A DNA stretch of 17,251 nt from an uncultured Spirochaetaceae bacterium (GTDB taxonomy: Bacteria; Spirochaetota; Spirochaetia; Treponematales; Treponemataceae): contig CACYDQ010000094.1 of NCBI GenBank assembly GCA_902773215.1, positions 1 through 17,251 of the forward strand. The letters are read 5' to 3'. The position numbers and the translations under genes are program-made. Under the pieces are notes generated by a model, which made no database searches, was not told where the DNA came from, and saw nothing but the letters and a program-made list of their open reading frames with translations. This document shows positions 1 through 6,819 of this stretch, piece by piece. Every line of letters starts with the position of its first letter. Position 1 is the stretch's first letter.

Positions 1-1
1 C

Positions 2-1117
2 CGGGTCGGCGAGGAGAACTGCTGCTACATCCACCTGACCCTTGTCCCCTATCTGGGTAAGGCGCACGAGCTCAAGACCAAGCCGACTCAGCACTCTGTC
101 AAGGAACTGCAGGAGCTTGGAATCCAGCCGAACATCCTCATGCTCCGGACCGAGGTTCCGATCGGAGAGAGCACCCGCGAGCACCTGGCCCGTTTCTGCA
201 ACGTGGACACCGACTGCGTCATACAGAACCTGAACGCCAAGTCCATCTATGAGGTTCCGCTGAACATGGAGAAAGAGGGGCTGGGGAACGCCGTCTGCAA
301 GGCGCTCGGCCTGGAGAAGCGTGAAACCCAGCTTGAGGACTGGGCCAAGATGGTCCATACCTTTGAGAATCCCAAGCATACGGTGAACATCGCCCTCGTC
401 GGCAAGTACATAGAGCTTCACGACGCGTATCTGTCGGTCGTCGAGAGCCTGACTCACGGCGGCATTGCGAACGAGGCGGAGGTCGTGCTGGACTGGATAG
501 ACAGCGAAACCCTGACCGACGATGACAAGACAGCCGAGCGGCTTGCCGGGGCTGACGGCATCATCGTTCCGGGCGGATTCGGCTCACGCGGCATAGAGGG
601 CATGATCCGTGCCGCCCGCTACGCCCGCCTGAACAAGGTGCCCTACTTCGGCATCTGTCTGGGCATGCAGATAATCGTCATCGAGTACGCCCGCGACGTG
701 CTGGGCTGGACGGACGCGCATTCTACCGAGATTGACAAGGACACGACGCACCCGGTCATAGACCTCATGCCTGACCAGAACGGCAAGATTCTGGGCGGTA
801 CCCTCCGCCTGGGCAAGTTTGAGTGCGCGGTCAAGCCCGGGACCCTGACCGAGAAGGCCTACGGCTCGCTGACCGTCTGGGAGCGGCACCGGCACCGCTA
901 CGAGTTCAACAACAAGTACCGGGAAGACTTGGAGAAGGCTGGCTTAATCATTGCGGGCGTGAACCCGGAGCGGGATTTGGTGGAGATTGTCGAAGTACCT
1001 GACCACCCCTGGATGCTCGGCGGTCAGTTCCACCCGGAGTTCAAGAGCCGGCCTAACAAGGCAGGTCCCCTGTTCCGGGATTTCATCAAGGCTTCTGTTG
1101 AATACGGAAAAAAGTAA
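2..1117 (+). CDS. pyrG: CTP synthase, 5'-truncated by the window edge
   Basis: CTP synthase makes CTP from UTP, ATP and glutamine, the last step of de novo pyrimidine nucleotide synthesis in the cytoplasm. The open frame runs in from the window edge; 371 residues are visible and roughly the first 165 of a usual ~540-residue protein are missing. The visible N-terminal part is the end of the amidoligase domain, with the family motif ELKTKPTQHSV and then GIQPNI. The rest is a class I glutamine amidotransferase domain, with the oxyanion segment GGFGSRG, the nucleophile in GICLGMQ (Cys codon 656-658) and the His-Glu pair in FHPEF (His codon 1031-1033, Glu 1037-1039). All catalytic residues of the glutaminase half are present. 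It converges on the minus-strand HD gene with only 30 bp between stops and no obvious terminator hairpin. Identification is secure. Confidence 0.97.
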   Translation, partial: RVGEENCCYIHLTLVPYLGKAHELKTKPTQHSVKELQELGIQPNILMLRTEVPIGESTREHLARFCNVDTDCVIQNLNAKSIYEVPLNMEKEGLGNAVCKALGLEKRETQLEDWAKMVHTFENPKHTVNIALVGKYIELHDAYLSVVESLTHGGIANEAEVVLDWIDSETLTDDDKTAERLAGADGIIVPGGFGSRGIEGMIRAARYARLNKVPYFGICLGMQIIVIEYARDVLGWTDAHSTEIDKDTTHPVIDLMPDQNGKILGGTLRLGKFECAVKPGTLTEKAYGSLTVWERHRHRYEFNNKYREDLEKAGLIIAGVNPERDLVEIVEVPDHPWMLGGQFHPEFKSRPNKAGPLFRDFIKASVEYGKK

Positions 1118-1147
1118 TGTAACGGGGGAAAGGGAACGGCGGCAGGC

Positions 1148-1762
1148 TCAGTCGTCGTTCTTTGTCTCAAAGTACTTGGAGTCCTCCAGATACTGGCGGC
1201 GGGTCATCACGAGCGTGATGAGCTCCTGGTACATGTTGTAGTCCACTTCAAGGGCAATCGGAAAGATGAAGTATTCGGTCTCGTCGCAGTAACGCTCGAT
1301 GAAGGCCGCGCTCGTGACGAATCCCAGGCTTATCATGTTGCTTATGCGGTCGGCGCACTTGAGCAGCTTTGCTTTGTGGCTTGCGTTGGCGAGGATGCCC
1401 CTGAGGTACTCGTTCTTCAGCTGGCCGGGCTTTTTGGTTACTTCCTGCACCAGCTTCAGGACTTCCTCTCCTTCTTCGTCGGCGTTGCGGATGAGCTCTA
1501 TGTCGAACCCGGGGATGTCCTCCACCACGTCATGGATGCAGCTTGCCTTGAGCAGGACACTGTCGATGTATCCGTAGTCAATCAGGATGCCCATCGTGTC
1601 CATCTGGTGGCGGAACATGTTGCCGCCCGCGAAGCGTGCCTTGCCAATCAGGTAGGTCGCCAGCTGCATGTAAGGGGCGAGCGTGATGCCCTTGAGCGTG
1701 AGCATGTGCTCCTTGTCCATCTGAGAAGGTTTTTCCGTTGCCATGTTGAATACTTTGCCCAT
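1148..1762 (-). CDS. stand-alone HD-domain protein, (p)ppGpp hydrolase-like (small alarmone hydrolase candidate)
   Basis: A 204-residue protein made almost entirely of one HD domain. Visible are a metal-ligand His in FRHQMD (H52), the HD-plus-ED motif HDVVED (H77, D78, E81, D82), and CADRISNM (D138, N142). These match the order and spacing of the hydrolase site of Rel/SpoT proteins, whose usual signatures are HDVVEDT and KLADRLHNM. A TK pair and a LKNEYLRGIL segment also resemble the Rel hydrolase half. No synthetase, TGS or ACT domain follows, so the likely role is Mn-dependent removal of pyrophosphate from (p)ppGpp or a related nucleotide (inference; other HD phosphohydrolase substrates are possible). 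The ATG at 1762 is preferred because AAGG/GGCGG precedes it at usual spacing; a second ATG lies six codons in. It is divergent from the polyphosphate kinase gene. Confidence 0.8.
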   Translation of the reverse strand: MGKVFNMATEKPSQMDKEHMLTLKGITLAPYMQLATYLIGKARFAGGNMFRHQMDTMGILIDYGYIDSVLLKASCIHDVVEDIPGFDIELIRNADEEGEEVLKLVQEVTKKPGQLKNEYLRGILANASHKAKLLKCADRISNMISLGFVTSAAFIERYCDETEYFIFPIALEVDYNMYQELITLVMTRRQYLEDSKYFETKNDD

Positions 1763-1899
1763 GCTGAAACCGCCTTCTTATATTATCGAGATGAATACAA
1801 AAAGCCTTGAATTTTTCCCCACAAATCGGAAATTCCGTGGTAGAATAAGAATATCAATTGACATCGATATGCAGGTTCGCAGGTTTGCAGGAGGTGAAT
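1763..1899. promoter_or_regulatory. AT-rich divergent promoter region between the HD gene and PPK2
   Basis: 137 bp separate the two divergent start codons and must hold promoters for both. The stretch is much more AT-rich than the coding DNA around it. On the plus strand TAGAAT at 1841-1846 resembles a -10 box, but no good -35 sits at the right distance; TTGACA at 1858-1863 is a perfect -35 hexamer without a convincing -10. On the minus strand GATAAT/TATAAG-like sequence lies just upstream of the HD-gene ribosome site. The ribosome site GGAGG at 1890-1894 fixes the PPK2 start. No clear palindromic operator was found. The exact promoters cannot be fixed by eye. Confidence 0.5.
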
Positions 1900-2775
1900 A
1901 TGGCGAAAGACGATATCTTGAAGGACTACCGCTACGACGGCACGAGGAAGCTGGACCTGAGCTCTGTCCCACACGATTCCGAGGGAAGGGGAGGGCAAAA
2001 AGAGGAGTACGCCTACAAGACCGATGAGAACATCAAGGAGATAGACGACTGGCAGGGCAAGCTTTACGCCCAGTCGCAGGAGTCCGTCCTGATAATCCTG
2101 CAGGCCCTGGACGCGGCGGGTAAGGACGGAACGATAAAGCACGTCCTGGGGCCGCTCAACCCGCAGGGCATCAGCGTCCACAGCTTCAAGGCCCCCAACT
2201 CCGAGGAGGAGCAGCACGACTTCCTCTGGCGCTACCACAAGCGTCTCCCGCAGCGGGGCAAGATGTGCGTGTTCAACCGTTCGTACTACGAGGAGGTGCT
2301 GGTCGTCAATGTGCACGAGTTCTGGAAGGACTACAACATGCCCAAGCGGACCTTCCATAACGGCAAATATATAGAAGGGAAGTACAAGGAAATCGTCAAC
2401 TGGGAGAACTACCTCTACGGCAACGCTTTTCGTGTGGTCAAAATCTTCCTGAATCTGTCCAAGGGTGAGCAGAAGAAACGCTTCTTGGAGCGGATTGAGC
2501 GCAAGGAGAAGAACTGGAAGTTCAGCGAGAACGACCTGAAGGAGCGCAAGTACTGGGACAAGTACCAGAAGGCCTTTGAGGATGCGATAAACGCGACCTC
2601 CACCAAGAACTGCCCCTGGTATGTCGTTCCTGCCGACCAGAAGTGGTATGCCCGCTACCTCTTCTCCCAGATACTCGTTGAGACCCTCAGGGACATAAAC
2701 CCGTCGTTCCCCAAACTGCCTGAGTCCAGCGCGGAGGAGCTCAAGAAGTGCGAGGAAATCCTCTTGTCGGAGTAG
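1900..2775 (+). CDS. ppk2: PPK2-family polyphosphate:nucleotide phosphotransferase
   Basis: A 291-residue cytoplasmic kinase of the PPK2 family, which transfers phosphate between inorganic polyphosphate and nucleoside mono- or diphosphates. The Walker A-like loop is LDAAGKDGTI (residues 70-79); the family lid and Walker B region FNRSYYEEVLVV lies at 125-136, followed by VH. The segments NPQGISVHSFKAP and HDFLWRYHK between them resemble the single-domain group often called class III, which phosphorylates AMP and ADP; that class call is from memory of the family and is uncertain. Length is usual for a one-domain PPK2. The ATG at 1900 is chosen over a TTG at 1858 because GGAGG sits 5 bp before it. 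The next gene starts 9 bp after the stop, so the two are probably co-transcribed. It is divergent from the alarmone-hydrolase-like gene. Confidence 0.93.
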   Translation: MAKDDILKDYRYDGTRKLDLSSVPHDSEGRGGQKEEYAYKTDENIKEIDDWQGKLYAQSQESVLIILQALDAAGKDGTIKHVLGPLNPQGISVHSFKAPNSEEEQHDFLWRYHKRLPQRGKMCVFNRSYYEEVLVVNVHEFWKDYNMPKRTFHNGKYIEGKYKEIVNWENYLYGNAFRVVKIFLNLSKGEQKKRFLERIERKEKNWKFSENDLKERKYWDKYQKAFEDAINATSTKNCPWYVVPADQKWYARYLFSQILVETLRDINPSFPKLPESSAEELKKCEEILLSE

Positions 2776-2784
2776 GCGGACGTG

Positions 2785-3552
2785 ATGAGAAAGCTTCTGG
2801 GAGTTACCGTCGCCCTGCTGATTGCGGGAATCGCCGTCGCTGGCGGGACTGAGGACGGGGCCGTCAGTTTTGAGCTGTCAGGGCAGGCGTTCTCGTTCAT
2901 GCCCGCCGGAGAGGACGGCTTCTGCATGGGCGTTACGGAGGTGACCCAGGCCCAGTACGAAGCGGTGATGGGCGGGAACCCCAGCCGCTTTAAGGGGGCT
3001 GATCTTCCCGTGGAGCAGGTCAGCTGGTATGACGCGATTTATTTCTGCAATGCGCTCAGCATGGTTGCCGGACGGAGCCCGGTCTACGCGGTGGACGGCG
3101 AGCGCGATGTGACCAAATGGGACTATGTGCCGCACCGGGGCGACCGCCTTGCCGGGCACATCACGCAGGACCTGGCTGCGGGCGGATTCCGCCTGCCGAC
3201 GGAGGCCGAGTGGGAATATGCCGTGAATGGAGGGCAGGATTTCCGCTATGCGGGGAGCGACGTGCTGGACGAAGTCGGCTGGTATGTCATCAACAGCGGC
3301 GGACAGACGCACCCCGTTGCGCAGAAGAAGCCCAACGCCTACGGACTCTACGATATGAGCGGCAACGTCTGGGAGTGGGTGTGGGATCCCTACGGGAAAG
3401 ATACGAGGAGCCGCTATTACCGGGGCGGCAGCTGGTACTATGGCAGCAATTACAGCAGCCCGGTCAACCGGGTATCCAACCGGGGCTACTACTACGCCTA
3501 CCACCAGAGCGACTTCACCGGTTTCCGTCTCTGCTTCCGGAGCCTGCCTTGA
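2785..3552 (+). CDS. exported SUMF1/FGE-fold protein lacking the catalytic cysteines
   Basis: A 255-residue protein with an N-terminal signal peptide (RK, then a hydrophobic run to about AVAG at 20) and one formylglycine-generating-enzyme-fold domain. Family landmarks are TEVTQAQYEAVMGGNPS (51-67), PVEQVSWYDAIYFCN, GFRLPTEAEWEYA (134-146), YGLYDMSGNVWEW (186-198), RGGSW (213-217) and GFRLCF at the end. In aerobic FGE two cysteines follow RGGS at about +3 and +8; here those places are Tyr219 and Ser224, so sulfatase-activating oxidase activity is unlikely. A binding or structural role in the envelope is more plausible, but its ligand is unknown. The start could also be the GTG at 2782, directly before this ATG; GGAG at 2769-2772 lies upstream. 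It probably shares a transcript with ppk2 and the large gene downstream. Confidence 0.88.
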   Translation: MRKLLGVTVALLIAGIAVAGGTEDGAVSFELSGQAFSFMPAGEDGFCMGVTEVTQAQYEAVMGGNPSRFKGADLPVEQVSWYDAIYFCNALSMVAGRSPVYAVDGERDVTKWDYVPHRGDRLAGHITQDLAAGGFRLPTEAEWEYAVNGGQDFRYAGSDVLDEVGWYVINSGGQTHPVAQKKPNAYGLYDMSGNVWEWVWDPYGKDTRSRYYRGGSWYYGSNYSSPVNRVSNRGYYYAYHQSDFTGFRLCFRSLP

Positions 3553-3563
3553 TTTCTTTCCCG

Positions 3564-3590
3564 CTACAGGCTATGATTTATGACCTGTAG
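3564..3590 (+). promoter_or_regulatory. 7-bp perfect inverted repeat covering the start region of the next gene
   Basis: CTACAGG (3564-3570) and CCTGTAG (3584-3590) are perfect inverted repeats with a 13-nt loop. One candidate start, ATG 3580, lies in the loop, and the preferred start, ATG 3592, begins one base after the stem. Neither start has a convincing Shine-Dalgarno sequence. In the mRNA the hairpin could hold back or guide initiation. There is no T run after it, so it is not a terminator. A stem of this size could also be chance. Confidence 0.4.
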
Positions 3591-3591
3591 T

Positions 3592-6012
3592 ATGAGAAAG
3601 AATCTTTGCATCGCCTTCCTTACGCTCGCCGCTTCTCTTGCCGTGTATGCCTGGGAGCCGGGCTTTGGGAAGCAGAAGCCTGAGCCAATCCTGCACGACC
3701 TGTCCAAGACCCAGGACGTGTCGGGCTTTTTGCCGGATAAAGTGCACATCCGCACGATGACCCAGTCCTACTGCAAGTACTACGAGTTCGCGCTCGCGGA
3801 CGGCCGCATATACGCCAAGAAGCCGGGGGCGGACAAGTGGGAGCTCTTCCTTAAGTCCGGCCTGCCTTTCAGGACGGCGGGCGGCGACAAGTTCGATACC
3901 CCCTCCGCGATACGCGAGATTGCCTGCGACGCGGACACCCTCTATGCCTTCGACGACCAGGGGATAATGTACACGGTCTACTTCAAGAAGGTCCTCAGGC
4001 AGAAGCTCTTCAAATGGACGCGGATTTACGGTTTCCCGAGGAACCGCTACGTGCAGCAGAACGAGATGGTGCTGAACAAGCGGGGCTGGAGCATGGGGGC
4101 CAGGCGTGAGGAAATCCTCTGGTACGAGGACCGTTACGGCAACCAGCACCATTGGGGGACGATGGGGCTTGAGACTTTCTACTTCCTGACGGAGGACGGC
4201 CAGCACATCCGCTTCTGCGACTCGGGCCTGCCGCCGGACTTCAGCCGCTACATAGAGTGCCCGGAGAATGGCAGCTTCATCGCGGAGAACATCAGCGTCT
4301 CCGGGGATACGATTTTCCTCATCGGCAACCGGGGAACCATGTATACCCGGCTCATAGACTTTGACACGATGGGCTGCGACCCCATGTTCTTCCTTTATAC
4401 CTATGACGCGGAGAAGCAGAGCCTGCGGGGGGATGACTACCTTTCCAACTATACGGCCTGGGCGCTTCCTGCTGAGGACTGGGCCAAACAGGTTCCCATT
4501 CCGCTCGAGGGCAAGGCGCGGCTGACCAAGATGATAAGCATTGCCCAGACGGGGCAGGGCAACTACACCCGTGAACTCAGGGTCGCGGGATGCGACAAGG
4601 ACGGGGTCATCGGCTACTGGCGCAAGATGCTCTATGAGAACAAGTGGGTTTTTGTCCCCGCCGACTTGCATCTGGACGAGAGTGTCTGGCTGGATCCCTC
4701 CAAAGAGGAATACGGCAAGGAGCTGACGTTCTCCTACGAGGGCTATGTCACGAAGGACGGCAGCAAGCTTGACGGCATCCGCTGCTCCGTGTCCGGCCCC
4801 GCCCTTTCCTCCGAGGACCGGTGCACGCTCACGATGTCCTTTGAGGACGAGAGCTTTTCCTGTGCCCTTTTCCCGGTGGAGAAGTGGACCTACCTCCTGC
4901 GTGGGTCACCGGGATTTGACGGCAGCCCACGGAACTACTTTGTTACCCCGGAGCTTGACGAGCGCAAGCTGGAGAATTATTCCGAGCCCTTCAGGACCAT
5001 CCTGACCGACATCTTCAAGGGAAAGAACCATTCCCTCTTCGCCTGGTCCGCCCTCGCGACGACCGATTACTACGAGGTTGACATGGACGGGGGCAAGCTC
5101 GGCAGTTCCTACAAGATTTACATGACGCGCGACGGCAAGGATATACACCCCTTCGTCTTCCGGGGCAGCACGATGCTCTTCCAGGAGGGCTCTGACTTGG
5201 AAAGCCCGATGGAGGCCAGGTATCTCCTGGACGAAGGAAGGACATACGGCCCCGCCGACCGGCAGCTGATAGAGGACAAAATCGAGGCGAACAAGGAGCT
5301 GGGGAAGAAGCTTCGCGCGGCGATAGAGGAGAACAATGCTTCCCGCGACAGCTCCGAGCTGTCCCGCTGGGGGTATAACCTTCTGGATTTGATAACGAGG
5401 GTGACGCTTCTGAACAAGCTGAACGTTCCCAAGATAAAGCAGATGACGAGCTTCGGCTGGGACATCATGAACACCAACGCCAGCCTCTACCGGGACCTGC
5501 TTGCCTACAGCGACTGGACCTATCCTGCCATGCTGGAGCTGGTGGACATACGTTTGCGCTATTACGGCAAGCTGCTCAAGGCGGTTGACGCGGGCGAGGA
5601 GGAAGCTGAGCTGAAGGCGGGCTTCCACAATTCCTTCATTTCCTATTACCAGGACGCGGGGCTTTCCTCCCGGATGGCGGGCGGGGGCGACACGATGGAT
5701 CCGTTCAGGACGGAGGGGCTCTTCCCCTGGTTCCTGATACAGAAGGAGGACGGAACGACCATTTTGATGCGGCTCAAGGGGTCTGCGCAGTTCATTCTGG
5801 ACGGGGGCAAAAAGTTCCGCTTCCCCGCCGATTTTACGGTCGTCTCCGTCGTAACCGGCAGGAAGGCCCCGATACCCGACAAAGGAAAGGGTCTTCTGGA
5901 CATAGGTTCCTACGACGGCGAGCTGTGCTGGGACGGTACGGAGGCCAGGGTCTATGTGAAGGACAGTATATTCGGGAAAAAGCTCGTGTTCCGGGGGCGG
6001 GCCGGCAACTGA
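3592..6012 (+). CDS. large exported protein of unknown family
   Basis: 806 residues that I do not recognise as any named family. The N-terminus is a clear signal peptide (MRKN, hydrophobic run, AVYA then WEP at 21), so it is exported; the Ala-Val-Tyr-Ala end and lack of a lipobox suggest a soluble or outer-surface protein, not a lipoprotein. The first ~260 residues contain loosely repeated short strands ending in Gly-x-x-Tyr (ADGRIYAK, DDQGIMYTV, GNRGTMYTR), the look of beta-propeller blades. Residues ~555-690 are charged and helical, and the last ~80 return to beta-like sequence. The ATG at 3592 is preferred because it gives a normal basic n-region; ATG 3580 in frame would add MTCS. It follows the FGE-fold gene by 39 bp and likely belongs to the same operon. 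Long minus-strand open frames opposite it have no supporting features. Confidence 0.8.
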   Translation: MRKNLCIAFLTLAASLAVYAWEPGFGKQKPEPILHDLSKTQDVSGFLPDKVHIRTMTQSYCKYYEFALADGRIYAKKPGADKWELFLKSGLPFRTAGGDKFDTPSAIREIACDADTLYAFDDQGIMYTVYFKKVLRQKLFKWTRIYGFPRNRYVQQNEMVLNKRGWSMGARREEILWYEDRYGNQHHWGTMGLETFYFLTEDGQHIRFCDSGLPPDFSRYIECPENGSFIAENISVSGDTIFLIGNRGTMYTRLIDFDTMGCDPMFFLYTYDAEKQSLRGDDYLSNYTAWALPAEDWAKQVPIPLEGKARLTKMISIAQTGQGNYTRELRVAGCDKDGVIGYWRKMLYENKWVFVPADLHLDESVWLDPSKEEYGKELTFSYEGYVTKDGSKLDGIRCSVSGPALSSEDRCTLTMSFEDESFSCALFPVEKWTYLLRGSPGFDGSPRNYFVTPELDERKLENYSEPFRTILTDIFKGKNHSLFAWSALATTDYYEVDMDGGKLGSSYKIYMTRDGKDIHPFVFRGSTMLFQEGSDLESPMEARYLLDEGRTYGPADRQLIEDKIEANKELGKKLRAAIEENNASRDSSELSRWGYNLLDLITRVTLLNKLNVPKIKQMTSFGWDIMNTNASLYRDLLAYSDWTYPAMLELVDIRLRYYGKLLKAVDAGEEEAELKAGFHNSFISYYQDAGLSSRMAGGGDTMDPFRTEGLFPWFLIQKEDGTTILMRLKGSAQFILDGGKKFRFPADFTVVSVVTGRKAPIPDKGKGLLDIGSYDGELCWDGTEARVYVKDSIFGKKLVFRGRAGN

Positions 6013-6048
6013 AAGACCGCATGTCATAAAAAAATACGCGTTCTTCCC

Positions 6049-6078
6049 TTGACGTTTTTTGACGGCTTTTATTATTTT
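6049..6078 (+). promoter_or_regulatory. candidate promoter of grpE-dnaK
   Basis: TTGACG at 6049-6054 resembles a sigma-70 -35 box. An AT-rich run follows, with TATTAT at 6070-6075 (15-bp spacer) or TATTTT at 6073-6078 (18-bp spacer) as possible -10 boxes. Neither pairing is ideal. A second TTGACG at 6059-6064 repeats the first 10 bp away. This would give a leader of about 15 nt before grpE. I found no CIRCE inverted repeat (TTAGCACTC spaced from GAGTGCTAA) between 6013 and 6096. Confidence 0.45.
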
Positions 6079-6096
6079 TCTAGCAAGGTTATAGAA

Positions 6097-6792
6097 ATGG
6101 ACGAGGAAAAAGAAGAGAAAGAAGATATTGAGACCACTTCCGGCCCTGAGGTCACTGATTCCCAGAAGACGGAAGATGCGGCGGATATTTCTGAGGAAGC
6201 TGCTTCCGAGGCCGATGCGGCTGAAGGGAACGAGCTTGAGATTCTGGCCAAGCAGGTTGCCGCCCTTGAGAAGGAGCGGGACGAATTCAAGGACCAGTAC
6301 CTGAGGAAATGCGCGGACTTTGACAACTACCGCAAGCGCATGATAAAGGAGAAGCAGGATGCCTTTGACTATGCCAACACGAGCCTGCTCAAGGACTTGC
6401 TGGACAGCCTGGACAACTTTGACCGTACGGTGGAGGCCGCAAGCTCAGCGAACGACGCGAAATCGATAGCCGACGGAGTGAAGATGATAAACAAAGGCTT
6501 GGTCAGCATGTTGGAGAACAAGTACGAGCTTGTCTCCTACGGTCAGCCGGGTGATGCCTTTGACCCGGAGCTGCACGAGGCAATCGGCAAGTCCGATGAC
6601 CCCGTGGCGGAGCCGCAGATAAAGGCCGTGTACCTGAAGGGCTACAAGCTCAAGGACAGGGTTATCCGCCACGCCAAGGTCATGGTCTCCATGCCGGACG
6701 GTTCGGTGGAGGCCCCGAAGAAGGACGAGGCCGCTGCCGCTTCTGAGAGTGAAAATAGTGGGGAGTCCGGGGCTTCTGCCTCGGAGGAATAA
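6097..6792 (+). CDS. grpE: GrpE, nucleotide exchange factor for DnaK
   Basis: A 231-residue GrpE, the factor that releases ADP from DnaK so that the chaperone lets go of its client. Residues 1-45 are very acidic and low in complexity. Residues ~46-90 form the long dimer helix (LAKQVAALEKERDEF, then ADFDNYRKRM). The C-terminal beta domain carries the family signature around GDAFDPELHEAI (152-163) and GYKLKDRVIRHAKVMVS (182-198). An acidic Ala/Ser/Glu-rich tail of about 30 residues follows, somewhat longer than usual. The ATG at 6097 is chosen because it begins the typical acidic GrpE N-terminus and has AAGG 8 bp before it; the upstream TTG at 6049 belongs to the promoter. dnaK begins 27 bp downstream, so the two are surely in one operon. 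Confidence 0.97.
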   Translation: MDEEKEEKEDIETTSGPEVTDSQKTEDAADISEEAASEADAAEGNELEILAKQVAALEKERDEFKDQYLRKCADFDNYRKRMIKEKQDAFDYANTSLLKDLLDSLDNFDRTVEAASSANDAKSIADGVKMINKGLVSMLENKYELVSYGQPGDAFDPELHEAIGKSDDPVAEPQIKAVYLKGYKLKDRVIRHAKVMVSMPDGSVEAPKKDEAAAASESENSGESGASASEE

Positions 6793-6819
6793 AGATATAT
6801 TTGAGAGGAGATAGATACT

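Noticed and set aside
584..895. Minus-strand open frames inside pyrG
   Set aside because: They overlap conserved catalytic sequence of CTP synthase and have no features of their own.
1118..1147. Possible bidirectional terminator between convergent pyrG and the HD gene
   Set aside because: The 30-bp gap is purine-rich and contains no inverted repeat that I can find.
1376..1810. Plus-strand 144-codon frame opposite the HD gene
   Set aside because: Antisense to a conserved HD domain with intact motifs; no ribosome site and no recognisable product.
3571..6027. Long minus-strand open frames (366 and 373 codons) opposite the large exported protein
   Set aside because: Low-complexity, Val/Leu/Arg-rich translations typical of antisense frames in GC-rich DNA. 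The plus-strand frame has a signal peptide and runs unbroken across both.
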